From contig CATISE010000215.1 of the NCBI GenBank assembly GCA_949538655.1, forward strand, positions 1 to 15,547: a stretch of DNA of 15,547 bases. The letters are read 5' to 3'. Source of the DNA: Marine Group II euryarchaeote MED-G33. GTDB lineage: Archaea > Thermoplasmatota > Poseidoniia > Poseidoniales > Thalassarchaeaceae. The position numbers and the translations under genes are program-made. Of this stretch, positions 1-6,693 are shown in pieces (positions within the stretch are counted from its first letter, which is position 1; each line of letters opens with the position of its first letter). Below the pieces are notes generated by a model that was not told where the DNA came from, ran no database searches, and saw only the letters and a list, made by a program, of their open reading frames with translations.

Positions 1-2
1 AC

Positions 3-1052
3 TTCCGTACACTATTTTTCTTCATGCTGGCCTATTTCCTATACATTGATGGAATCAATACAATCACAGCAATCGCAGGAATATTTGGTCCGGTTGTATT
101 GGGTTTGACGACAACCGATTTGATTATGACCATCCTCGTGATTCAATTTGTCGCGGCCCCTTGTGCCATCGGTTTCACTAAAATTGCAGAGAAATACTCG
201 ACGAAGAAAGCGCTGCATTTGTCTCTAATCATTGCAACCACTGTAGGGGTTCTTGCCCTTACATTCGCCCCGTTGAACCCCGAACAACACGAGGATTACG
301 ATATACAATTCACTTGGGATGATGATGAAAGTGTCTGGACTGTGACGACGAGAGCCGACCTTGGTAATCTCGCTCAAGACCCTAGTCATGAAGAGCAAGA
401 ATGGGCCAATGAGTTCCGTGATTTCTTACCTGTGATGCAGAATGAAAAAATCGATGAAGCGGTTGTGTTTGAATGGAATGTTACCGATGATGGACCAGCA
501 ACTGTCACACTTTCGATTCAGAATGCCTCAGAACTTCAGGCACTGAGTGAAGCCATCGAGCTATCCAGATTCAGCATGAGTGTCGAAGATCAAGGTGATG
601 ACGAATCATTTGCATTCGCTGGAATTGACCACCCCACAAATTTGGGTGATGGACCTCTGGATTTTATTGCAGAAGAAGCCCGTGACAAAGTCTGGCAACC
701 TCTAGGTATTTCAGTCACGATTCAATTCTTGATTCTCGGTGTTCTATTTGGTTCAATTATGGGTGGTTCTCAGGGCCTATCTCGAAGTTTATTCGGACAG
801 ATGGTGCCTGAGACTCGCAGTGCTGAGTTCTTTGGATTCTTCGGTTTCTTTGGAAAGGTTGCTGCCTTCATTGGGCCATTTTTGTATGGTACATTGGCCA
901 TACTATTCGACGATCGGGTTGCGATTCTGAGTATTGGGTTGCTCATTTTGTCTGGCACTGTAATGATGATATGGGTCGATGTCGAAGATGGTATTGCAGT
1001 TGCGCAAGCTGAAGATGCTCGGAACCGTGGCCTCACTTCTTCTGAGGAATGA
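3..1052 (+). CDS. MFS transporter, UMF1/Atg22-like, C-terminal part (5' end outside window)
   Basis: This is the C-terminal half of a major facilitator superfamily transporter. The reading frame is open from base 3, so the gene begins outside the window, and the first in-window ATG (24) falls inside a helix and is not the start. Numbering from that ATG, hydrophobic segments lie at about 1-27, 33-52, 63-83, 234-254, 277-297 and 301-320, fitting helices 7-12. The stretch around 255-292 (SRSLFGQMVPETRSAEFFGF, then GK..AFIGP) matches the conserved helix 10-11 region of the UMF1/Atg22-like family, and AYFLYIDGINTI fits its helix 7. Residues ~85-233 form a hydrophilic, acidic domain in the helix 9-10 loop, which MFS topology places outside the membrane; this loop is normally short. 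The substrate cannot be told. The last 20 bp overlap the convergent tatC gene. Confidence 0.8.
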   Translation, partial: FRTLFFFMLAYFLYIDGINTITAIAGIFGPVVLGLTTTDLIMTILVIQFVAAPCAIGFTKIAEKYSTKKALHLSLIIATTVGVLALTFAPLNPEQHEDYDIQFTWDDDESVWTVTTRADLGNLAQDPSHEEQEWANEFRDFLPVMQNEKIDEAVVFEWNVTDDGPATVTLSIQNASELQALSEAIELSRFSMSVEDQGDDESFAFAGIDHPTNLGDGPLDFIAEEARDKVWQPLGISVTIQFLILGVLFGSIMGGSQGLSRSLFGQMVPETRSAEFFGFFGFFGKVAAFIGPFLYGTLAILFDDRVAILSIGLLILSGTVMMIWVDVEDGIAVAQAEDARNRGLTSSEE

Positions 1053-1815
1053 TTGTATCAATCAGCAGTGCGACCTCAAACAGGACAATCATCGGCGCTG
1101 CAATCAGTGCCAATGACAAGGGGTCTGGGGGGGATAACATGGCTCCGATGACAATACTGGTGAACCAAAGGTGTCGACGATAATGGGTCAGCATTTCTCG
1201 CTCTGCTAAACCCCCTCTAAGAATAACCAGGACTACCAACGGAACTTGGAATGCTAGAGCGCTACCGAGTGCAAGTGACAAGAGAAAACCGATCCAAGCT
1301 TGCAGGTGCCAAGTTGCTTCCAAACCGGCGGAAGCCGCATCCTCCTGCAGGTATTCGAGCAAGAATGGAATCAAAATTTCCCATGCATAAATCAAGCCGC
1401 ATATGGCCAATCCAATCGATACCGATAGCGCGATTAGACCGCGTAAAAGGGCACCTTTCGGCAATGTTGGCAATTCAACATCATCCGGCACCTCAACCCT
1501 GCCAGCCAATCGCGCAGCATCCCAGATCATGGCCATGACGACCATTGTGATTCCAAGATACCCTGCGATTTGCAGTCGGAGCAAAATCAATTCCAAAGGC
1601 TGCAGGACGATGATGGTCGTATCATCTGGAATCAAACTGGTTTGGCCAATCATCCAATCTAGAGCACTACCTGCCAATGGGTAACCGACAATGAAACCAA
1701 ATGTGAATATTAACGCCAGCCCTCGAACTCGTGTTCTAAGATGCTCTCCCAATCGACGAAATAACCTCATCCTAGGAGTATCCATGAGGCGTTCAAGATC
1801 CAATCCTTCAGGCAT
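1033..1815 (-). CDS. tatC: Sec-independent protein translocase TatC
   Basis: TatC is the membrane receptor of the twin-arginine translocase, which exports folded proteins. The 260-residue product is a usual size for the family and has about six hydrophobic segments (near 32-50, 78-98, 123-148, 168-200, 209-226, 234-254). Family landmarks are an N-terminal cytosolic GEHLRTR with the conserved Glu (E24), LQPLE (71-75), FQVP in helix 4 (189-192) and LSPPDPLS (227-234) before the last helix. The ATG at 1815 is preceded by GAGG (1824-1827, 8 nt spacing). It lies 14 bp behind the stop of the upstream acidic membrane protein, so the two are probably cotranscribed. No tatA is visible in the window. 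Its 3' end overlaps the convergent transporter gene by 20 bp. The family assignment is firm. Confidence 0.93.
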   Translation of the reverse strand: MPEGLDLERLMDTPRMRLFRRLGEHLRTRVRGLALIFTFGFIVGYPLAGSALDWMIGQTSLIPDDTTIIVLQPLELILLRLQIAGYLGITMVVMAMIWDAARLAGRVEVPDDVELPTLPKGALLRGLIALSVSIGLAICGLIYAWEILIPFLLEYLQEDAASAGLEATWHLQAWIGFLLSLALGSALAFQVPLVVLVILRGGLAEREMLTHYRRHLWFTSIVIGAMLSPPDPLSLALIAAPMIVLFEVALLIDTIIPQKK

Positions 1816-1829
1816 AGATTCGGCCTCAG

Positions 1830-3110
1830 TTACGGCAATTCAGGGATGAATGGTGTTTTCCTGCGCTCGCTGCTAACAACATCTTGTTGGACTTCAATCG
1901 TAGGTGCTGGCAATTCATTTTCAGTTCGAGACCAATCTGGAACTGGCGTGTCGGGTTCTGGCCTTTCAGCGACCTGAATCGGTCGACCCATGATGGTCCA
2001 AGCCCCTTGGTAAGCATCCCATTCAGCCATGGGTGGGAGTCCAGGGGGCCTGACTGGCATGACGCCCTTGGTTGATTTTTGACGTACCTTCTCCACCATT
2101 TTCTCAGTGATTTCTGCTGCTTTAGACACCACATCCTTCGCTCCGATGACGGTGGCACTCACCACATCCCTCGTCACATTCACTGTCGCATCAGCGGCTT
2201 GGGTTGCCATGGAACTAATCCGTTCACCTAGGTTTGGACTCGTAATTTCAACGGATGGAATTTCGGGAATTGTGGGCACTTCGAGAGGATCGGTTGTGTC
2301 CAGGACAGGTTCTCTGAAAATTTGAGGGATCTCTGGCAAATCACGAGTTTCTTTCGATTCCATTTCTGGTTCGAGTTCTGGTTCTGGTTCAGGCTCAGGC
2401 TCAGGCTCAGGTTCCGGTTCGGATTGTAAATCCATATCCGGGTCCCAAACACCCCAGCCAATGTCGTCATCATCTTCCTCTTCAAGGGGCTGAGGGCTGT
2501 CTTCAGCATATGCTGAGACCATGTCGAGAACTTCATCGTCCTGAATAGTGGTTGTGAACCGACTGTCAAGAATTGTTTCAGAATCGGTTTCCGATTCAAC
2601 CAACTCCTCTTCAGTTGCGTTGGCTGCTGCAATGGCACCCATTTCACCCAATGCGGCCGAGACGACGCTTTGGTCAACCGCTTGTACCTCTCCAATCACC
2701 GATTCGACAATCGATTGAGTATGTGCGTCTCCTCCGCTTGTGAATCCAATATTGATTTCACCCATTTCGAGAGATTCTCTTTGACTGGTCTCATCGCTTC
2801 TTTCAATCGACCCAAAATCAGGACGGCGTCTTAGACAGTAAAGCGCACCCACGGTTGCAGGCAATGCTAGAGCGAGTAAGAACCATTCTTGCGATGTGAT
2901 ATTTCCAGCATCTGACCATACGGGGTCGACAGAGCCGCCGAAAAATCGATCTTTCAAGAAGAGCCAAAAATGGAATTTCTGTCCAACACCTCCGTCGGCA
3001 AATATGATTGCAGGGAAGAATCCTAGCATTCCGTTTACGAGGAAGACAATCCATGTTGGGAATGCGACAACAATACACCAAAGTCCCGCTCTAGGATAAT
3101 AGCGTTCCAT
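1830..3110 (-). CDS. Two-helix membrane protein with long acidic Pro-Glu-rich tail, function unknown
   Basis: I do not recognise a family for this 426-residue protein. The N-terminus has two clear hydrophobic segments (about 9-37 and 73-93) followed by an arginine-rich YCLRRRPDFG, so by the positive-inside rule the long tail should be cytoplasmic. The tail is acidic and low in complexity: an Asp/Glu-rich stretch near 205-220, an alternating Pro-Glu run near 226-248, a probable amphipathic helix of Ala/Val/Lys/Thr character near 295-345, and a C-terminal patch with WDAYQGAWTIMGRP. The ATG at 3110 has GGTGA at 3119-3115, four bases upstream. The gene is followed after 14 bp by tatC and preceded by the DRG GTPase, so a Tat-related or membrane-scaffold role is possible from context only. 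It has no TatA/B signature. The gene is real; its function is unknown. Confidence 0.75.
   Translation of the reverse strand: MERYYPRAGLWCIVVAFPTWIVFLVNGMLGFFPAIIFADGGVGQKFHFWLFLKDRFFGGSVDPVWSDAGNITSQEWFLLALALPATVGALYCLRRRPDFGSIERSDETSQRESLEMGEINIGFTSGGDAHTQSIVESVIGEVQAVDQSVVSAALGEMGAIAAANATEEELVESETDSETILDSRFTTTIQDDEVLDMVSAYAEDSPQPLEEEDDDDIGWGVWDPDMDLQSEPEPEPEPEPEPEPELEPEMESKETRDLPEIPQIFREPVLDTTDPLEVPTIPEIPSVEITSPNLGERISSMATQAADATVNVTRDVVSATVIGAKDVVSKAAEITEKMVEKVRQKSTKGVMPVRPPGLPPMAEWDAYQGAWTIMGRPIQVAERPEPDTPVPDWSRTENELPAPTIEVQQDVVSSERRKTPFIPELP
2365..2421. repeat. Short-period repeat encoding the Pro-Glu run
   Basis: Tandem 6-base units, close to GGCTCA/GGTTCN on the plus strand, run through about 57 bases. 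On the minus strand they encode alternating Pro and Glu in the acidic membrane protein. Units at 2391-2410 are nearly identical and the flanking ones have diverged at the third codon position, as expected for slippage-driven expansion inside a coding region under protein-level constraint. Confidence 0.75.
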
Positions 3111-3151
3111 GTTGTCACCGGGGAACCTGCGATAGTGCTCGCCCCTATCAA

Positions 3152-3168
3152 CATCTCCTAAGGAGATG
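3152..3168. other. 7-bp perfect inverted repeat between DRG gene and the acidic membrane protein
   Basis: CATCTCC-TAA-GGAGATG forms a perfect 7-bp stem with a 3-base loop. It starts 10 bases past the DRG stop codon in the 68-bp gap before the next minus-strand gene. No T-run follows on either strand, so it does not look like a classical terminator; it could be an mRNA processing or stability element, or a protein site. Its arm contains GGAGATG, but no gene start lies at the right distance. Confidence 0.45.
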
Positions 3169-3178
3169 AACCGCCAAA

Positions 3179-4294
3179 TTAGCGTTTGATAATGATCGTA
3201 AGCAAATCCCCATCCTTGAGTTGATGAGCCAATCCAACGCGTTGCCAGTCAAACTTGGCCGAAGGGCCTTTGACTCGGGCAAATCTAAACTTTCGAACAA
3301 AATCTCGATGCAATGTGTTGCAGACATCTTCAACGGTAGATGTGTCTTTGACAATCAATGGTTCTACCAAATCAGCTTCCTGTCCTTGCGGTTTTAGGTA
3401 GATTGACATGAACCCTAAATTGTCGTAAAGGAAGTCTTTCATGTCCTCCACACCCATGCCTGTATATGCCGAGATTGGCATCACAGGCCAACCCTCTGGC
3501 AGCATCCCAGTCATCCGAGTAAGGTCTTTCTGACTTGCAATATCCATTTTGTTTACAACCACGATTGCCTTTGAGTAAACCCGGTTTGCAGCCATGGTGT
3601 CAACAAGGTGATCTGCGGTGGCATCGATTCGCATGGTGACGTGTGCACTAACAATGCCGAACGAGCGAACGATATCCCTGACTTCTTCCGGCTCGAGATG
3701 GGTTTGTTCACAGGTCGATCTCACAACAATTCCACCACGATCGGTCCGCTTGACGAATACAGGAGGCCTGTCTTCGTTGAGCCGCATCCCACTAATTTCC
3801 AATTCACGATTGAGTACACTGAAATGGGATTCTTGGAAAGGGTCGACAACATACAGAACCATGTCACAGGAACGGATGACTCCGAGAATTTCCTTTCCCC
3901 TACCCTTTCCTTCTGCAGCCCCTGGAATCAAACCGGGCAAATCGAGAATCTGAATTTTTGCACCCCTGTGCTCCATCAGTCCAGGGATACAAGTTAGCGT
4001 AGTAAATGCATAAGCACCAGTTTCAGAATCTTGGCCTGTTAATCTAGCGATGAGTGTCGACTTACCCACAGAGGGGAAACCGACCAATGCGACACTTGCA
4101 TCGCCCGATTTTTTAACTTCAAAACCAGATGCGGGGCCACTACTTTTCGAGTGTGCTTCTTGGGATTCAATCTTGCGCTTTAGGGCTGCAATTTTGGCTT
4201 TCAATTTCCCGATGTGGTGCATTGTCGCCTTGTTTTTCTGGGTTTTGTCAATCTCGGCTTGAATATCCGCGATTTGCTCTTTGATAGTCGCCAA
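3179..4294 (-). CDS. DRG-family (Obg-related) GTPase with TGS domain
   Basis: This is a translation-associated GTPase of the developmentally regulated GTP-binding (DRG/Rbg) family of archaea and eukaryotes. The 371-residue length is typical. In order: a helical N-terminus with the family stretch TQKNKATMHHIGKLKAKIA (18-36), G1 GFPSVGKST (72-80), switch I AFTTLTCIPG (96-105), G3 DLPG (118-121), a helical insert within the G domain (~160-220), G4 NKMD (248-251), G5 ISA (274-276) and a C-terminal TGS domain (~292-371). The start is TTG at 4294: the N-terminus matches the family only from here, and the 9-base sequence GGAGGTGAT (4306-4298) sits 7 nt upstream (GGAGG to start). The ATG at 4299 is out of frame. 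It heads a minus-strand cluster with the acidic membrane protein and tatC. Family members bind ribosomes or tRNA; that role here is inferred. Confidence 0.95.
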   Translation of the reverse strand: MATIKEQIADIQAEIDKTQKNKATMHHIGKLKAKIAALKRKIESQEAHSKSSGPASGFEVKKSGDASVALVGFPSVGKSTLIARLTGQDSETGAYAFTTLTCIPGLMEHRGAKIQILDLPGLIPGAAEGKGRGKEILGVIRSCDMVLYVVDPFQESHFSVLNRELEISGMRLNEDRPPVFVKRTDRGGIVVRSTCEQTHLEPEEVRDIVRSFGIVSAHVTMRIDATADHLVDTMAANRVYSKAIVVVNKMDIASQKDLTRMTGMLPEGWPVMPISAYTGMGVEDMKDFLYDNLGFMSIYLKPQGQEADLVEPLIVKDTSTVEDVCNTLHRDFVRKFRFARVKGPSAKFDWQRVGLAHQLKDGDLLTIIIKR

Positions 4295-4411
4295 TACATC
4301 ACCTCCTGACGGTCCGCCCGACCCTATGGGTCGGACTCGGGTTCTTCAACCCGATGTGCCAAGAATTGACTCGGGCGAGCATTGATGGGTGGCCGACACT
4401 GACGTGATTCC
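4295..4411. promoter_or_regulatory. Divergent intergenic region with two GC-rich dyads and a perfect Shine-Dalgarno for the DRG gene
   Basis: This 117-bp region separates the minus-strand DRG gene from the plus-strand 234-aa gene, so promoters for both should lie here or just inside the genes. Two hairpin-forming dyads lie side by side: CCGACCC-TAT-GGGTCGG (4318-4334) and TCGGGTT-CTTC-AACCCGA (4337-4354), two bases apart. Their arms share the motifs CCGA/TCGG and ACCC/GGGT, so alternative pairings between them are possible. Both lie immediately upstream of the DRG Shine-Dalgarno (4306-4298) and would be in its 5' leader if transcription starts beyond 4354. I see no convincing TATA box for either direction. 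The dyads could instead be operator sites. Confidence 0.55.
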
Positions 4412-5116
4412 ATGGCATCGGTCGACCTTGTGGCACGCCTCGTCGATACCGCCGTTTTTCGAGGCCTATGTGGGGTCCCGGCGGTTCGACTGGCAGCATC
4501 CATTTCCAAGGGTGATTTTCGAGACCGTCGTCCAGACGAGATCCCCTCGCTTGAACGGGCATTCGATATTGATGCTGAAGCAGAATTCCTCGATTGGTAT
4601 GATGCACAACCCGTCGATTGGACCGAAAATGGGTTCCTGGCTGATTTGTCACAATTGAACCATGAGGCTGCGGCTGAAGGACTCAGATATCTGACCGAAT
4701 TGGCAAGCCCTGGCTCTTTCCGGTGTTGGGAGGGTCGAGCCATGCTCTATCTCGATGTTCTCCTAGGGCGTTCGATTGCAGATCTCGAAGATTTGTACCA
4801 TGATTCAACTTGGATCGATGCCTTGAATTCGATTTCTACTTCAGAGCCTAGTGAATATGCGGAATCGGTTGTCATGTCTTGGATGGCACAGAGAGAAGAC
4901 TTGGGTGAAACACTCGATCCAAAGCAAGATGCCCGGATTATTCCAACCATGGAGGCACATCAATCGACAGCAGATACCTTGCACCGAACTCTACAGACGG
5001 CTCAACTACCGGAGTTGTTCTTGATGGTAGGCCGAGACTGGACCGATGCGACACGTTGGGGTCAAGGCGAATGGAACCTAGGGCATTTGCTGAATCATGG
5101 ATTACCGGGGGCATGA
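4412..5116 (+). CDS. Hypothetical protein, 234 aa, translationally coupled to NMN adenylyltransferase
   Basis: I do not recognise this protein. It is soluble-looking, acidic and Trp-rich, with no signal peptide or membrane segment, and its mostly helix-favouring composition suggests an all-alpha domain. No metal-binding cluster or nucleotide-binding loop is visible. ATG 4412 is the first possible start because TGA lies in frame at 4400-4402. The stop TGA at 5114-5116 overlaps the ATG of the next gene (ATGA), a signature of translational coupling, so a role alongside NAD synthesis is plausible from context only. Codon use and GC content look like the neighbours. The ORF is confidently coding because it is long, has a strong stop/start overlap and is the only good ORF in its stretch. 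Confidence 0.72.
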   Translation: MASVDLVARLVDTAVFRGLCGVPAVRLAASISKGDFRDRRPDEIPSLERAFDIDAEAEFLDWYDAQPVDWTENGFLADLSQLNHEAAAEGLRYLTELASPGSFRCWEGRAMLYLDVLLGRSIADLEDLYHDSTWIDALNSISTSEPSEYAESVVMSWMAQREDLGETLDPKQDARIIPTMEAHQSTADTLHRTLQTAQLPELFLMVGRDWTDATRWGQGEWNLGHLLNHGLPGA

Positions 5117-5682
5117 GTATGGAGCCTGCTCTCATCATCCTCGGCCGGTTCCAACCTTTCCACAATGGTCACGCTTCGATGGTCAATGCTGCAATGTCTT
5201 TCTTGAGTGTCGGAGATTCTGACCTTCCATTGCGAATTTGTATCGGTTCCTCAGAGGCTGAGCAATCATTAGACAACCCTTGGACCGCCGAAGAAAGAGA
5301 ACAAATGATTCGAGCTTGGTTGGATGGAAGAGATGTAGAAATTGTTCAAGTTCCAGACCTCGGGGATCCTCCTAATTACGTCCGGCATGCAGAGAAATTC
5401 CATGGTCCACCTGGTGCTATATTCACCACCGATAAACCGACTTCAGAACTCTATAGGGCCGCAGATTGGGCGGTTGTTTATGGAAATTTGACACAGCGTG
5501 ATGATTGGCAAGGATGGCGTATCCGTGCCACCATGCAAATGTTGTCGACAGTCATGGAAGAAGAGGCGGCAATCGCAGCCTTATGTGTCAACATGCCTGA
5601 AGCTGTGGTCCGCCTCATTTTCGAAAATGGTTGGCAACGCCGATTGTTCCACATGGGTACGGGTGGCGAACCTGTAGGTTAG
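5113..5682 (+). CDS. nadM: Nicotinamide-nucleotide adenylyltransferase (archaeal NadM type)
   Basis: The enzyme joins ATP and nicotinamide mononucleotide to give NAD+ and pyrophosphate, the last step of NAD synthesis and salvage. The 189-residue product opens with the nucleotidyltransferase signature GRFQPFHNGH (11-20), whose HNGH is the HxGH nucleotide-binding motif. Next come CIGSSE (43-48), NPWTAEERE (55-63) as in archaeal enzymes (family consensus NPFTAGER), and WRIRATM (135-141) in place of the usual ISGTxIR region; Arg137 could serve the phosphate-binding role, so this motif is divergent. I chose ATG 5113 because the Rossmann strand begins at once (ALIILGRFQP) and the start overlaps the preceding stop as ATGA; an in-frame ATG at 5056 would add 19 residues without family support. 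The last 4 bp overlap the convergent DUF1499 gene (shared TTAG). Confidence 0.88.
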   Translation: MSMEPALIILGRFQPFHNGHASMVNAAMSFLSVGDSDLPLRICIGSSEAEQSLDNPWTAEEREQMIRAWLDGRDVEIVQVPDLGDPPNYVRHAEKFHGPPGAIFTTDKPTSELYRAADWAVVYGNLTQRDDWQGWRIRATMQMLSTVMEEEAAIAALCVNMPEAVVRLIFENGWQRRLFHMGTGGEPVG

Positions 5683-6128
5683 CATTCACCGACTTCGAAT
5701 TCAATTGAATCCAAATGTTCCACCAATGCATCGATACGGTTCTGATTGACACCCATGTCACCGATTCCAAGTCGAGACTCTGAATGGATTTGGATCCATG
5801 CACCATTTTCAGTGCAGCCAGTTTCTAGGAAGAAATCATCTTGGAACATCATCCACTTTGTTCTGAAGACCGAATGTGACGAGTTTTCACTTTCATCGAC
5901 AATAGAGGTACTACCCTGTGATTGAATCCAATCCAAGGCAGCGGCGTGAAGGTCCTGTGATGTGGTGTCAAAGTAGACGATCATTCTGGAACAATTTTGA
6001 CTCCCTTCGGGGCACTCTTCGGGCATTTCTGATGAACTTGGGGCGACAATACCACCCAAAACTTGGATCAATAAAATACAGGAAATCCAAATTGCAGGAG
6101 GCAACAATAGCCACCTTAGTCGTTCCAT
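5679..6128 (-). CDS. DUF1499-family membrane-anchored protein
   Basis: This 149-residue protein has one N-terminal hydrophobic segment (about 7-28) and a globular domain outside the membrane. The domain matches the DUF1499 pattern: an Asn-Cys near its start (QNCS, 44-47), F-x-DD (95-98) and the hallmark SRxGxxDxGxNxxRI at 118-132 (SRLGIGDMGVNQNRI). DUF1499 has no established biochemical function. ATG 6128 is chosen because AAGGAG (6141-6136) lies 7 nt upstream and the hydrophobic segment follows directly; a longer frame from 6173 would add 15 polar residues. The Shine-Dalgarno lies within the last codons of grpE, only 4 bp separating the genes, so translation is probably coupled. Cys46 and Cys105 could form a disulfide outside the cell. 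No lipobox is present. Confidence 0.78.
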   Translation of the reverse strand: MERLRWLLLPPAIWISCILLIQVLGGIVAPSSSEMPEECPEGSQNCSRMIVYFDTTSQDLHAAALDWIQSQGSTSIVDESENSSHSVFRTKWMMFQDDFFLETGCTENGAWIQIHSESRLGIGDMGVNQNRIDALVEHLDSIEFEVGEC

Positions 6129-6132
6129 CTTC

Positions 6133-6693
6133 TCACTCCTTTGAGACGACGACCCGGGCTGGACGTAGTACACGATCTTTGTACATCCAACCTGATTCTA
6201 GTGCATCGATCACTGTCCCATCTGGATGCTCTTCAGAAGCAGGAAGAGTGGTGATTGCCTCCATTTTGTTGGGGTCGAATTCAGAACCAACTTCAATTTG
6301 GGTCAGTCCTTCTCCTTTCAGAACTTCGAGTAGATTGTCCCGTGTCAAACGAACACCATCGGCCAAGGGACCTTCTTCTGCTGCTTCAAGCGCCTTGTCC
6401 AAGTTGTCTAGAACGGGGAGTATTCGAGCCGAGAGGTTGAACCCTGAGAATTTGATAATGTCTGCTCGGTCCATTGCTGAGCGCCTGCGGAGGTTGACAA
6501 TATCTGCATCTCTGTAAGTGATTTCAGCTTCGGCTTTTTCTGCACGAGCAATGGCTTCAGCCAACAATTCCTCAATTGTAGGCTCAACCACTTCTTCCTC
6601 AGAAGTGTCCATCTCATCGACTTCTTCAGTCGATTCATCCTCTGACATCGAGTCTTGCGGAGCGGCAATCGTTCTTGAATCCGACGACCACAT
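6133..6693 (-). CDS. grpE: GrpE nucleotide-exchange factor
   Basis: GrpE releases ADP from the Hsp70 chaperone DnaK. The product has the family layout: a disordered acidic N-terminus (SEDESTEE to EEEVVEPT), a long helix with the coiled-coil region ending in DADIVNLRRRSAMDRADIIK, then LPVLDNLDKALE, the FDPNKMEAI motif (normally F-x-P-xx-HEA, so the His is replaced by Met) and the C-terminal beta domain ending SGWMYKDRVLRPARVVVSK. The likely start is ATG 6693, which overlaps the stop of the radical SAM gene as TGATG and gives 186 residues. An in-frame ATG at 6648 (171 residues) is an alternative because the first 15 residues carry no family signal. No dnaK or dnaJ lies in the window. Archaeal DnaK systems are regarded as acquired from bacteria. 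Confidence 0.92.
   Translation of the reverse strand: MWSSDSRTIAAPQDSMSEDESTEEVDEMDTSEEEVVEPTIEELLAEAIARAEKAEAEITYRDADIVNLRRRSAMDRADIIKFSGFNLSARILPVLDNLDKALEAAEEGPLADGVRLTRDNLLEVLKGEGLTQIEVGSEFDPNKMEAITTLPASEEHPDGTVIDALESGWMYKDRVLRPARVVVSKE

Noticed and set aside
2365..2421. CRISPR-like or regulatory tandem repeat
   Set aside because: The 6-base units have no spacers and are in frame, encoding Pro-Glu, so it is coding low complexity.
2228..2695. 155-residue open frame on the minus strand
   Set aside because: It lies wholly inside the acidic membrane protein gene in another frame; its Leu/Ser/Asn-rich repeat is the shifted reading of the Pro-Glu repeat.
3152..3168. Intrinsic terminator after the DRG gene
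   Set aside because: The stem is perfect but no T-run follows on the minus strand, so I kept it only as an unexplained inverted repeat.
4305..4380. Possible tRNA or small RNA gene in the divergent region
   Set aside because: The hairpins are strong, but the loop of the second stem is 4 bases and no acceptor or anticodon arm can be formed, so there is no cloverleaf.
5056..5112. Longer NadM start at ATG 5056
   Set aside because: The added 19 residues lie inside the preceding gene and lack family similarity; the ATGA overlap at 5113 is the more natural start.
5918..6517. 199-residue plus-strand open frame
   Set aside because: It is antisense to the DUF1499 gene and grpE, both of which have family motifs and ribosome sites; its Ser/Arg-rich composition is typical of a shadow frame.
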